Below are positions 5,825 through 13,063 of a DNA stretch of 13,063 bases, piece by piece (the first letter of the stretch is position 1; each line of letters opens with the position of its first letter). The position numbers were made by a program, and so were the translations under genes. The DNA lies in NCBI GenBank assembly GCA_024762895.1, contig JANTGN010000064.1:1-13063 (forward strand), read 5' to 3'. The stretch comes from Thiotrichales bacterium. GTDB lineage: Bacteria; Pseudomonadota; Gammaproteobacteria; J044. The notes under the pieces were generated by a model. It searched no databases, had not been told where the DNA came from, and saw nothing but the letters and a program-made list of their open reading frames with translations.

Positions 5825-6502
5825 ATGGTTGCTTCAGTTTCCGATAATCAGTTGTTTCAGGATCTGGGTCTATCCAGAACCCTGGAAGAGAATAAAAATG
5901 GTGGTGATCTGGGGCAGGAAGATTTTCTGAAACTCATGACCACCCAGTTAAAAAACCAGGACCCCTTTAAACCGATGGAGAGCGGGGACTTTCTGGGGCA
6001 GATTGCTCAGTTCAGTACGGTCTCTGGGATCGGTGATCTACAGGAGTCGTTCAATAGTTTTTCCAATAATCTCCTGTCCAGTCAGACCCTGGAGGCCGCC
6101 AGTCTCATTGGTCGCGAAGTGACGGTGCCTGCCGAGTCGGGAATTTATGTTGCAGGCGAAACCATGCGGGGAGCCGTCGATGTGCCCATGTCGGCCAATG
6201 AGGTCACCCTGAATATATATAGTGCCTCAGGGCAGCTTGTTCGTAGCGAACGGATGGGCAGTCAGGAATCCGGCATGGTTGAGTTCGAATGGGATGGCCT
6301 GGATAACCAGGGTAACCCGGTGAATACAGGACTCTATCGCGTAGAGGCTGAGGCACGTAGCGGGACCTCAACCGTGGCCGCTGAAACCTATCTCAATACC
6401 CAGGTGCTGAGCGTAGAACTGGGTCGGAATAATAGTGGTATGACACTGGACACCAGGACTCTGGGTAGTGTCGATTTTTCTAACGTAAGACGTATCGGAT
6501 AA
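5825..6502 (+). CDS. flgD: Flagellar hook cap/assembly protein FlgD
   Basis: Predicted 225 residues. The conserved N-terminal segment with QEDFLKLMTTQLKNQDPFKP (31-50) and FLGQIAQFSTVSGI (56-69) is the FlgD export and capping region. The rest fits the Tudor-like and Ig-like (FLG_D) domains, with EFEWDGLDNQGNPVNTGLYR as the typical FlgD Ig-like strand and turn. FlgD caps the growing hook so FlgE subunits insert, and is discarded when the hook is complete. AAAGGAG (5811-5817) with a 7-nt spacer supports the ATG at 5825, 15 bp after flgC. Confidence 0.96.
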   Translation: MVASVSDNQLFQDLGLSRTLEENKNGGDLGQEDFLKLMTTQLKNQDPFKPMESGDFLGQIAQFSTVSGIGDLQESFNSFSNNLLSSQTLEAASLIGREVTVPAESGIYVAGETMRGAVDVPMSANEVTLNIYSASGQLVRSERMGSQESGMVEFEWDGLDNQGNPVNTGLYRVEAEARSGTSTVAAETYLNTQVLSVELGRNNSGMTLDTRTLGSVDFSNVRRIG

Positions 6503-6518
6503 CCAGGGGAGAAGTGTA

Positions 6519-7763
6519 ATGTCAGCCTTCAATATCGCACTAAGTGGACTGAATGCCGCGTCAACTGACCTGTCGGTCACGAGTAATAATATTGCAAATG
6601 CGAGTACGGTCGGTTTTAAGGAGTCTCGTACCGAATTTGCCGATGTCTTTGCGGCCTCATTTGGTGGACTGAGTAAGACTGCCGTGGGTGATGGTGTGAC
6701 CGTCTCCCAGGTTGCCCAGCAGTTTGATCAGGGTAACCTGGAATTTACCGGGAATGCACTGGACGTCGCGGTGAACGGTCAGGGTTTCCTGATTTACAGC
6801 GATGGGGGTACCCAGGTCTATTCCAGAAATGGCGCCCTGAATGTTGATCGTGAGGGTTATATGGTGAATGCGCAGTCACAACGTCTGCAGGTCTATGACG
6901 TGGTTGATCCAAACATACCGACTTTTAATACAGGTTCACTGAGTGACCTGCAATTACAGAGCGGTGACGCCCCACCCAATGCAACCGCTAATGTCGATAT
7001 TCTGTTGAACCTGAGCGCGCAGGCTCCGGATCTAGGAGCCGGTGCCATCGACCCGACGGATCCCACCACTTACAGCTATTCCACTTCGCTGAATGTCTTT
7101 GATTCACTTGGCGCCAGTCATACCGCGACGACTTATTTTCGCAAGATCGATTCCGTCACCAACAGCTGGGATGTGAGTCTCTACATCGATGGTACGGCTC
7201 CGGCCAATAACGTAACGGCCGGCGGTCTGGCGCAGACCAATATGACTTTTAATCCCGATGGTACGCTGGCCGGTGGCAGTCCGATCATTTATGACGCCTA
7301 TGCTATACCAGGGGCCAACCCACTCAACATTACCTACGACTATGCTGGTAGTACTCAGTACGGTGACCAGTTTGCGGTTAACGCACTGACCCAGGACGGC
7401 TATACGACCGGCCGCCTGAACTCAATCAATATCGATGAAACAGGTACAATCTTCGCGCGTTACACCAATGGACAGGCCCTGGCATTAGGAAGGGTCGCCC
7501 TGGGCGATTTTGCTAATAAGCAGGGTCTACAGCAGTTAGGTGATAACGCCTGGGCGCAGACCTACAGTTCAGGTGATTTGCAATTGGGTGAGGCAGGGGC
7601 AGGCAGTTTTGGTCTGATCCAGTCCGGCAGCCTTGAGGCATCCAATGTCGATCTGTCTGAACAACTGGTGAATCTGATTGTTGCTGAACGTAACTATCAG
7701 GCCAATGCCGAGGTCATCTCCACAGCGGATACCTTAACTCAAACAATCATTAACCTCCGTTAA
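6519..7763 (+). CDS. flgE: Flagellar hook protein FlgE
   Basis: Predicted 414 residues, a normal length for proteobacterial FlgE. N-terminal NNIANASTVGFKESRTEF (23-40) and C-terminal SNVDLSEQLVNLIVAERNYQ are the paired rod/hook helices that form the inner tube. Between them is the FlgE/F/G core (GNALDVAVNGQGFLIY, about residue 77 on) and the hook-specific D2-type insert rich in Thr, Ser, Asn and Gly. It builds the universal joint between rod and filament. AGGGGAG (6505-6511), 7-nt spacer. No separate promoter was seen before flgF, so hook and distal-rod genes appear co-transcribed. Confidence 0.97.
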   Translation: MSAFNIALSGLNAASTDLSVTSNNIANASTVGFKESRTEFADVFAASFGGLSKTAVGDGVTVSQVAQQFDQGNLEFTGNALDVAVNGQGFLIYSDGGTQVYSRNGALNVDREGYMVNAQSQRLQVYDVVDPNIPTFNTGSLSDLQLQSGDAPPNATANVDILLNLSAQAPDLGAGAIDPTDPTTYSYSTSLNVFDSLGASHTATTYFRKIDSVTNSWDVSLYIDGTAPANNVTAGGLAQTNMTFNPDGTLAGGSPIIYDAYAIPGANPLNITYDYAGSTQYGDQFAVNALTQDGYTTGRLNSINIDETGTIFARYTNGQALALGRVALGDFANKQGLQQLGDNAWAQTYSSGDLQLGEAGAGSFGLIQSGSLEASNVDLSEQLVNLIVAERNYQANAEVISTADTLTQTIINLR

Positions 7764-7777
7764 TTGAGGCAGGACTC

Positions 7778-8521
7778 ATGGACCGTTTTCTCTATGTGGC
7801 GATGTCGGGCGCAAAAGAAATCATGCGTTCACAGGCAGTCAATTCGAATAATCTGGCAAATGCGAATACCACCGGTTTTCGTTCTGATTTTGAGGCAATG
7901 GTTCAGAGACAGGTTCATGGGCCGGGTATACAGAATACCCGAATCTATACAGAAACGGATGGTCTGGGTAGCAACCTGGAACAGGGAAACTTTGTTGCAA
8001 CAGGGCGTGCGCTGGATGTGGCTATTAACGGTGAGGGCTGGATCGCTGCGCAGGGGCCTGATGGTACGGAGGTCTATACCCGCGCCGGAAATCTGCGCAA
8101 GGACAATAACGGCATGCTGATGACGGCAACCGGCCTACCGGTACTCGGTAACCAGGGCTTTATTACCCTGCCGGAAGAACAGCATGTTGAAATCGGTTCC
8201 GATGGCACCATTACCATCAGGCCACAGGGGTCTGGGCCACAGACACTGACCGATGTGGATCGGATCAAACTGGTTAACCCCGATCCCGATCAGCTGATCA
8301 AGGGTGATGATGGATTGTTTCGTCTGAATGGTGGCGAGCCGGCTGAAGCCGATGCCAACGTCACGCTGGTGACCGGTACCCTTGAGAATAGTAACGTCAA
8401 TACGGTGGATGCCCTGGTCAATATGATCAGTCTCTCCCGTCAGTTTGAAATGCAGGTCAAGATGATGCGCACGGCTGGTGAAAATGATGATTCCATCAAC
8501 CAGCTGATGCGGTCGAGTTAA
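7778..8521 (+). CDS. flgF: Flagellar proximal rod protein FlgF
   Basis: Predicted 247 residues. MDRFLYVAMSGAKEIM and NNLANANTTGFRSDFEAM (24-41) are typical of FlgF, with ALDVAINGEGW in the core and a C-terminal LENSNVNTVDALVNMI helix. FlgF joins FlgB/FlgC to the distal rod. It starts 14 bp after flgE with GAGG (7766-7769) and AGGA (7771-7774) upstream. It is shorter than FlgG and lacks the FlgG-type N-terminus MxRSLW, separating the two paralogues. Confidence 0.96.
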   Translation: MDRFLYVAMSGAKEIMRSQAVNSNNLANANTTGFRSDFEAMVQRQVHGPGIQNTRIYTETDGLGSNLEQGNFVATGRALDVAINGEGWIAAQGPDGTEVYTRAGNLRKDNNGMLMTATGLPVLGNQGFITLPEEQHVEIGSDGTITIRPQGSGPQTLTDVDRIKLVNPDPDQLIKGDDGLFRLNGGEPAEADANVTLVTGTLENSNVNTVDALVNMISLSRQFEMQVKMMRTAGENDDSINQLMRSS

Positions 8522-8535
8522 AGGAGAGTTTCACC

Positions 8536-9321
8536 ATGATGCGATCACTATGGGTTTCAAAGACAGGGCTGGATGCACAGGAGGTGCGCATGTCGGTCAC
8601 AGCCAATAACCTGGCCAATGTCAATACCACTGGCTTCAAGCGAGACCGGGCCAATTTTGAAGACCTGATGTATCAGAACGTGCGTCAGGTAGGGGCCCAG
8701 AATACCCAGAATAACAAGCTGGCTACGGGTCTGAACCTGGGCTCCGGGGTTCGTACCGTCTCTACACAAAAAATCTTTACAGAAGGCAGTTTTGTTCAGA
8801 CGGGTGGTTCACTGGACATGGCCATTGAAGGGCGAGGTTTCTTCCAGGTGCAGCTACCTGATGGCAACCTGGCCTACACACGTGATGGTGCCTTTAACCT
8901 GGATGAACAGGGGCAGATGGTAACGCCCGATGGGTATCTCCTGGTGCCGGGTGTTGCCATTCCTACCGGGGCGCTGAGTATTACGATTGGCGAAGATGGA
9001 ACGGTCAGTGTCCTACAGGCAGGCCAGACCACGCCTACCCAGGTAGGCGCCATTCAGACTGCAGATTTCATCAATCCTCCCGGTTTGCAGCCTATGGGGC
9101 AAAATCTATTTCTGGAAAGTCTTTCCAGTGGTGCGCCGCTTACTGGTACGCCAGGTCTGAACGGCCTGGGTTCTCTAATGCAGGGTGCCCTGGAGACCTC
9201 GAACGTTAATATCGCAGAAGAACTGGTCAATATGATTGAGACGCAACGCGCTTATGAAATGAATTCAAAATCCATCTCTACAGCTGACCAGATGCTTCAG
9301 TACATCACGAATAATATCTAG
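8536..9321 (+). CDS. flgG: Flagellar distal rod protein FlgG
   Basis: Predicted 261 residues, the usual FlgG size. N-terminus MMRSLWVSKTGLDAQ, then NNLANVNTTGFKRDRANFED (24-43), the FlgG rod segment, and C-terminal LETSNVNIAEELVNMIETQR. FlgG makes the distal rod that passes through the P and L rings. AGGAG (8522-8526) lies 9 nt before ATG 8536; the next codon is also ATG (8539), which would give the more usual single-Met start. 14 bp after flgF. Confidence 0.97.
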   Translation: MMRSLWVSKTGLDAQEVRMSVTANNLANVNTTGFKRDRANFEDLMYQNVRQVGAQNTQNNKLATGLNLGSGVRTVSTQKIFTEGSFVQTGGSLDMAIEGRGFFQVQLPDGNLAYTRDGAFNLDEQGQMVTPDGYLLVPGVAIPTGALSITIGEDGTVSVLQAGQTTPTQVGAIQTADFINPPGLQPMGQNLFLESLSSGAPLTGTPGLNGLGSLMQGALETSNVNIAEELVNMIETQRAYEMNSKSISTADQMLQYITNNI

Positions 9322-9332
9322 GAGTCAGGGAG

Positions 9333-10049
9333 ATGAAACACAAAACAATCTCCAGCAAAACACAACAAGTCATTGGTCTTGGAATGATGATGGCCATGAG
9401 CATGATGACCACGGGCTGTGCAACCATAGAAGGTCCTAAGCCCGGCGACAATGCAAACTTTGCTCCAGTGACCCCCGTCGTACCGGCATCGCAGCAGCAA
9501 TTCAACGGGGCCATTTATCAAAGGGGCGCAGGCATGTCCCTGTTCACCGACAACAAGGCCCGTCAGGTAGGGGATGTGCTGACCGTGGTGCTGACGGAAC
9601 GGACCAACGCCTCAAAATCGGCCAATACCAGTACCGAAAAAGATTCGGAACTGAACTTGCTGGATCCAACCGTGTTCGGTGCGCCGGTCACGCTGAATGG
9701 CCAGCCTATTTTGAATACGTCAATCAGCTCATCGAATAGTTTCGATGGTGCGGGTTCCAGTAGCCAGAGTAATCAGTTGTCTGGTTATATTTCGGTTACC
9801 GTGGCAGAGGTCATGGCTAATGGGAACCTGCGTGTTCAGGGTGAAAAGTGGATACAACTGAATCAGGGCAGGGAATACGTACGCCTGCGTGGTGTGGTAC
9901 GACTGAAAGATGTAGAGCCGAACAACATGGTGGATTCCACCAAGGTGGCGAATGCCGAGATCTTTTATGGCGGCACGGGTGCCGTTAATGATGCCAATAC
10001 CCAGGGCTGGTTGGGACGTTTCTTCAACAGCAAGGTATGGCCCTTCTAG
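9333..10049 (+). CDS. flgH: Flagellar L-ring lipoprotein FlgH
   Basis: Predicted 238 residues. A lipoprotein signal ends in the lipobox MTTGC with C29 the lipidated cysteine, after a Met-rich hydrophobic core (GLGMMMAMSMM). The body has the FlgH features SLFTDNKARQVGDVLTVVLT, a variable Ser/Asn-rich region, LSGYISVTVAEVMANGNLRV, and the conserved end LGRFFNSKVWPF. It forms the outer-membrane L ring, so the cell is diderm. AGGAG (9320-9324) overlaps the flgG stop and gives an 8-nt spacer. Confidence 0.97.
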   Translation: MKHKTISSKTQQVIGLGMMMAMSMMTTGCATIEGPKPGDNANFAPVTPVVPASQQQFNGAIYQRGAGMSLFTDNKARQVGDVLTVVLTERTNASKSANTSTEKDSELNLLDPTVFGAPVTLNGQPILNTSISSSNSFDGAGSSSQSNQLSGYISVTVAEVMANGNLRVQGEKWIQLNQGREYVRLRGVVRLKDVEPNNMVDSTKVANAEIFYGGTGAVNDANTQGWLGRFFNSKVWPF

Positions 10050-10058
10050 GTGAAAGAC

Positions 10059-11180
10059 ATGATGAACGCAGCGTTAAGAAAAACAGGAATAGTGCTGACT
10101 GGTTTGTTACTGGTTGCTTTGACCACTCCTGCGCAGGCTGAGCGTATCAAGGACCTGGCGTCGGTGGCCGGAGTACGTTCAAACCATCTGATTGGTTATG
10201 GGCTGGTGGTGGGATTGAGCGGTACGGGTGATCAGACCACTCAGACACCCTTCACGTTGCAAAGTATCAAGAATATGCTCGAACAGTTAGGCGTCACTGT
10301 ACCGACCAATGTGAATCCACAGTTGAAAAATGTCGCAGCGGTCATGGTCACGGCCGAGTTGCCACCCTTTGCCAAGGCCGGGCAGCATATCGATGTCACG
10401 GTATCCTCACTGGGTACCGCGAAAAGCCTGCGTGGCGGCACCCTGTTGCTGACCCCATTAAAAGGTGGTGATGGTCAGACCTATGCCATGGCGCAGGGTA
10501 ACCTGGTCGTGGGTGGGCTCGATGCCTCGGGCAGGGATGGCTCAAGTATTACCATCAATATCCCCAGTGCCGGTCGTATCCCTTCAGGGGGTACCGTGGA
10601 GGTCAGTATTGAAAATCCGTTTGCTAGTGGTGACTCGGTCTTTCTCAATCTGCATACCGCGGATTTCACAACCTCCTCCCGTCTTACACAGGCGGTGAAT
10701 AATAGTCTGGGGCAGGGTACCGCCGAATCCCTGGATGGGGCGACGGTGCGGGTGAGGGCACCGGTTAATCCCAGCCAGCGAGTTGCCTTTGTCTCCATGC
10801 TGGAAAAACTTAATGTGGATCCTGGCGAGGCGCCGGCCCGTGTCATTATCAATTCGCGTACGGGTACCGTGGTCATCAGCAATGAAGTCAGAGTACGACC
10901 GGCCGCTGTGTCGCATGGCGGCCTGATTGTCACCATTTCGGAAGAAGCCCAGGTCAGTCAGCCCGGCCCCTTATCTCAGGGTGAGACGGTTGTGACGCCC
11001 CAGACTCAGGTACAGGTGGAGGAAGAGGACAGCCGCATGTTCCTGTTCAGTCCTGGCGTAGGACTGGATGAGATCGTTAAGGCCGTTAATGATGTGGGTG
11101 CCGCTCCCGGTGATCTGGTCGCCATCCTGGAAGCACTGAGGACGGCGGGTGCCCTGAAGGCAGAGCTGATCGTTATCTGA
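10059..11180 (+). CDS. flgI: Flagellar P-ring protein FlgI
   Basis: Predicted 373 residues from ATG 10059. Signal peptide with core GIVLTGLLLVAL and likely cut after AQA27, then the P-ring signature RIKDLASVAGVRSNHLIGYG (29-48) and GLSGTGDQT. Conserved INSRTGTVVIS and the C-terminal VGAAPGDLVAILEALRTAGAL also fit. FlgI forms the periplasmic P ring with help from FlgA, encoded here at 1804-2556. A GTG at 10050 is in frame directly after the flgH stop, but AGGTGA (10048-10053) spans it and is well placed for ATG 10059 (or 10062), so the ATG start is preferred. Confidence 0.96.
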   Translation: MMNAALRKTGIVLTGLLLVALTTPAQAERIKDLASVAGVRSNHLIGYGLVVGLSGTGDQTTQTPFTLQSIKNMLEQLGVTVPTNVNPQLKNVAAVMVTAELPPFAKAGQHIDVTVSSLGTAKSLRGGTLLLTPLKGGDGQTYAMAQGNLVVGGLDASGRDGSSITINIPSAGRIPSGGTVEVSIENPFASGDSVFLNLHTADFTTSSRLTQAVNNSLGQGTAESLDGATVRVRAPVNPSQRVAFVSMLEKLNVDPGEAPARVIINSRTGTVVISNEVRVRPAAVSHGGLIVTISEEAQVSQPGPLSQGETVVTPQTQVQVEEEDSRMFLFSPGVGLDEIVKAVNDVGAAPGDLVAILEALRTAGALKAELIVI

Positions 11181-11195
11181 TGTGATGGCAAAGCA

Positions 11196-12116
11196 ATGAC
11201 GGCACCGATCGCAAGTACAGATTCTATCGTCGATTTTCGAGGACTGGCGCAGTTACGTGCCCAGGGCAGGGAGGGTGGCGAAGAGGCGCTGAAAGAGATT
11301 GCTGCCCAGTTTGAATCTCTTTTTATTCAGATGATGCTTAAATCCATGCGTGAGGCCAGCCCCGCGGAGGATGAGATCTTCAATAGTGATGCCATGCAAC
11401 AATATCGAGATATGATGGATCAGCAACTCGCTCTGGACATGGCAAAGAAGGGGGGCGTCGGCCTGGCAGAGCACATCGTCAGCCAGTTGGGCGGCAAGGA
11501 GCCACCCATACCGAATTCCCCAACAGCACAAACCCTGGGTTCGGTGGGTCGGCAAGTTGCTGCCGCTCGCACGCAGTCCGTAAAGGAACCCCTGGCAGCT
11601 GCTAACTGGCAACCCGAAACGCCCGAGGACTTTATTCGAGAACTGCTACCCAGGGCGAACCAGGCGGCCAGTGATCTTGGAGTGCCTGCCGAGGCCATAG
11701 TGGCCCAGGCCGCCCTGGAAACAGGGTGGGGCAAGCACCAGATGCAGTTGCCTGAAGGTCGTAGTAGTTTCAATCTATTTGGCATCAAGGCGGGGCCTGA
11801 CTGGGAAGGCCGGACGGTACGGGTACAGACCCTGGAGTACCGTGATGGGCTGGCCCAGAAAGAGGCGGCGGTCTTTCGTGCCTATGATTCACTTGAAGAG
11901 GGATTGCAGGATTATGTCCGTTTCCTTAAGGGGAATGGCAGATATGATCAGGCCATCTCTCAGCAGGATGCGGCCGGTTTTGTCAGGGGGCTGCAGGAGG
12001 CCGGATATGCCACCGATCCGAACTATGCCAATAAAATCCTGTCCATTCTGGGACGTGGGGAATTCAATGATGTAACGGCAGAGCTAAAGTTTTCCGAAAG
12101 GCTGCCGATATCATGA
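11196..12116 (+). CDS. flgJ: Flagellar rod cap / peptidoglycan hydrolase FlgJ
   Basis: Predicted 306 residues in two parts. The N-terminal rod-capping domain (about 30-100) has ALKEIAAQFESLFIQMMLKS and MQQYRDMMDQQLALDMAKKG. A Pro/Ala/Ser linker follows, then a glucosaminidase-type domain (about 143-290). The proposed catalytic E175 is in AALETGWGKHQM; E214 and Y271 lie at the same spacings (+39, +96) as the catalytic residues reported for Sphingomonas FlgJ, as I recall them. It caps the rod and cuts peptidoglycan for rod passage. The ribosome binding site is weak. The last codons contain a FliA promoter for flgK, so that DNA serves both coding and promoter roles. Confidence 0.96.
   Translation: MTAPIASTDSIVDFRGLAQLRAQGREGGEEALKEIAAQFESLFIQMMLKSMREASPAEDEIFNSDAMQQYRDMMDQQLALDMAKKGGVGLAEHIVSQLGGKEPPIPNSPTAQTLGSVGRQVAAARTQSVKEPLAAANWQPETPEDFIRELLPRANQAASDLGVPAEAIVAQAALETGWGKHQMQLPEGRSSFNLFGIKAGPDWEGRTVRVQTLEYRDGLAQKEAAVFRAYDSLEEGLQDYVRFLKGNGRYDQAISQQDAAGFVRGLQEAGYATDPNYANKILSILGRGEFNDVTAELKFSERLPIS
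12085..12111 (+). promoter_or_regulatory. FliA (sigma-28) promoter for flgK inside the flgJ 3' end
   Basis: TAAAGTTT (12085-12092), 11 bp, GCCGATAT (12104-12111): 15 of 16 consensus positions with the exact FliA spacer. It ends 5 bp before the flgJ stop ends. Predicted start is near 12118, about 62 nt before the flgK ATG. Late, FliA-dependent transcription of flgK(L) in addition to operon read-through is known in Salmonella; here it is inferred from consensus. Confidence 0.88.
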
Positions 12117-12178
12117 TCGAGGAAAACATGATGCTTGACGAAATCCCGAACTTTAACTCCCATTCAGGGGGATTCTGA
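12113..12178 (+). CDS. Possible 21-codon leader ORF between flgJ and flgK
   Basis: An open frame begins at ATG 12113, overlapping the flgJ stop as ATGA, and ends at TGA 12176-12178, 2 bp before the flgK ATG. Internal in-frame ATGs at 12128 and 12131 have GAGGA (12119-12123) 4 and 7 nt upstream, so a shorter peptide (MMLDEIPNFNSHSGGF or one residue less) could be made from the FliA transcript, which should start after 12113. No known function. It may be a coupling leader or chance; at this length chance is quite possible. Confidence 0.25.
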   Translation: MIEENMMLDEIPNFNSHSGGF

Positions 12179-12180
12179 TT

Positions 12181-13063
12181 ATGGCCAGCGGACTCTTTGG
12201 TATTGGTGTCTCAGGCCTGCAGGCCTTCCAGTCGGCCCTGAATACGACCAGTCACAACATAGCCAATGTGAACACGCCGGGTTACAGCCGACAGCTGACC
12301 CAGTTTGAACAGCGCTTGCCACAAGTCGGGCCGGGTGGCTGGATCGGTAGCGGCGTGGATGCGGCGTCAACGCGGCGTATTTATAACGAGTTCGTGTTAG
12401 GGCAGGTGCAGTCCAGTACCTCCGCCTTTGAGTCTTCCAATACCTATTACAATCTCGCCGTGCAGGTCGACAATCTCCTGGCGGATGAGCAGGTTGGCCT
12501 GAGCCCGGGCCTGGAGAATTTCTTTAATGCGGTACAGGAAGTCTCCAATGACCCTACGTCGACGGCGGCTCGCCAGATCCTGCTGACCGAGGGTGAATCC
12601 CTTTCTGACCGTTTTGCCTATCTGTATGACCGCATGGAATCCATTCGTGCCGACGCCAATGGTCAGATCACCAACTATGTTCAGGAGATCAACAGCCTGG
12701 CCCAGTCCCTGGCGGATATTAACCAGGATATCGTCATCGCAAAGGGTCGTGCAGTTGGACAGACCCCTAATGATTTGCTGGATCAGCGCGATGCCATGGT
12801 CAGTCAGCTCAGTGAACTGGTGTCGGTACGTACCGTCGAGCAGGATGATGGCTCACTAAACGTCTTTATTGGTAACGGCCAGTCCTTGGTGCTGGGGAAT
12901 CAGGCGAGTCAGCTAAGCGCGCAACCTCAGGGCCTCGATCCCTATCAGCCTGATATCAGTATTATTAACAACGGTGCCAGTGTACCGATTACGGATTACA
13001 TCACTGGTGGGAAGCTGGGTGGCGTATTGGAGTTTCGTGGCCAGATCCTGGATGAGGCTGAGA
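12181..13063 (+). CDS. flgK: Flagellar hook-filament junction protein FlgK (N-terminal part, cut by window end)
   Basis: The frame is open from ATG 12181 to the window end: 294 full codons and no stop, so the C-terminus is missing. MASGLFGIGVSGLQAFQSAL and NIANVNTPGYSRQ (27-39) are the FlgK N-terminal signature. The helical region with PGLENFFNAVQEVSNDPTS and the LLDQRDAMVSQLSELVSVRT stretch match HAP1. FlgK (HAP1) links the hook to FlgL and the filament. AGGGGGA (12166-12172) with an 8-nt spacer supports the start. FlgK is chaperoned by FlgN (873-1361 here) and probably has its own FliA promoter. Confidence 0.96.
   Translation, partial: MASGLFGIGVSGLQAFQSALNTTSHNIANVNTPGYSRQLTQFEQRLPQVGPGGWIGSGVDAASTRRIYNEFVLGQVQSSTSAFESSNTYYNLAVQVDNLLADEQVGLSPGLENFFNAVQEVSNDPTSTAARQILLTEGESLSDRFAYLYDRMESIRADANGQITNYVQEINSLAQSLADINQDIVIAKGRAVGQTPNDLLDQRDAMVSQLSELVSVRTVEQDDGSLNVFIGNGQSLVLGNQASQLSAQPQGLDPYQPDISIINNGASVPITDYITGGKLGGVLEFRGQILDEAE

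Noticed and set aside
7600..7777. Separate sigma-54 promoter for flgFGHIJK, as reported in some pseudomonads
   Set aside because: No GG-N10-GC element with a good flanking match was found near the flgE end, and the flgE-flgF gap is only 14 bp.
7764..8120. Open frame (118 codons) on the plus strand overlapping the start of flgF
   Set aside because: Out of frame with flgF, Arg/Trp-rich, no family; flgF is clearly the real gene with its own ribosome binding site.
10481..10936. Long open frame (151 codons) on the minus strand inside flgI
   Set aside because: It lies wholly antisense to the well-supported flgI gene, has an Arg/Ser/Thr/Pro-rich shadow-like composition and matches no family. It is explained by codon bias of flgI.
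11420..11788. Open frame (122 codons) on the minus strand inside flgJ
   Set aside because: Antisense to both FlgJ domains, with no family features; a shadow of the flgJ reading frame.
1..13063. CRISPR array, insertion sequence, prophage, defence or secondary-metabolite genes
   Set aside because: No regularly spaced repeats, transposase or integrase frames, or tRNA-flanked islands were seen. All confidently identified genes belong to flagellar or chemotaxis families in conserved order.

Overview
The window is a chromosomal flagellar and chemotaxis locus from a gammaproteobacterium, probably one with a polar flagellum run by a sigma-54/FleQ-type hierarchy. The evidence is the gene order (flgZ/ycgR, flgN, flgM and flgA on the minus strand; cheV, cheR and flgBCDEFGHIJK on the plus strand), the two-domain FlgJ with a muramidase half, and promoter-like sequences of the -24/-12 (sigma-54) and FliA (sigma-28) classes. 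The order resembles that of Pseudomonas and related marine gammaproteobacteria; the genus cannot be named from this sequence.

Left part (1-2834). Bases 1-86 are the 3' end of an unidentified plus-strand gene. Converging on it are four minus-strand genes read right to left: flgA (P-ring chaperone), flgM (anti-FliA factor), flgN (chaperone for FlgK/FlgL) and a PilZ-domain c-di-GMP-binding flagellar brake (flgZ/ycgR). A FliA-type promoter precedes flgM. A 93-codon ORF of unknown reality overlaps the flgA start by ATGA.

Divergent control region (about 2835-2987). A sigma-54-type promoter fires leftward towards flgA, and 18 bp away a FliA-type promoter fires rightward towards cheV. cheV and cheR (adaptation in chemotaxis) form a short unit closed by an intrinsic terminator at about 4831-4852.

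Right part (4931-13063). A sigma-54-type promoter starts a tightly packed operon of rod, hook and ring genes: flgB, flgC, flgD, flgE, flgF, flgG, flgH, flgI, flgJ. Gaps are 0-18 bp or small overlaps. flgK follows, cut by the window end. A near-perfect FliA promoter lies inside the last codons of flgJ, so the late gene flgK can be expressed both by read-through and from its own class of promoter.

The parts fit one assembly programme. Sigma-54 units build the basal body and hook. FlgM is exported once the hook is complete, freeing FliA, which then drives flgM itself, cheV-cheR and flgK. No mobile element, CRISPR array, tRNA or rRNA was seen. I found no new multi-gene system. The least ordinary items are two small ORFs joined by stop/start overlaps or near-contacts to flgA and flgK, and the layered promoter layout. 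Promoter calls are by eye against consensus and are not experimentally supported.
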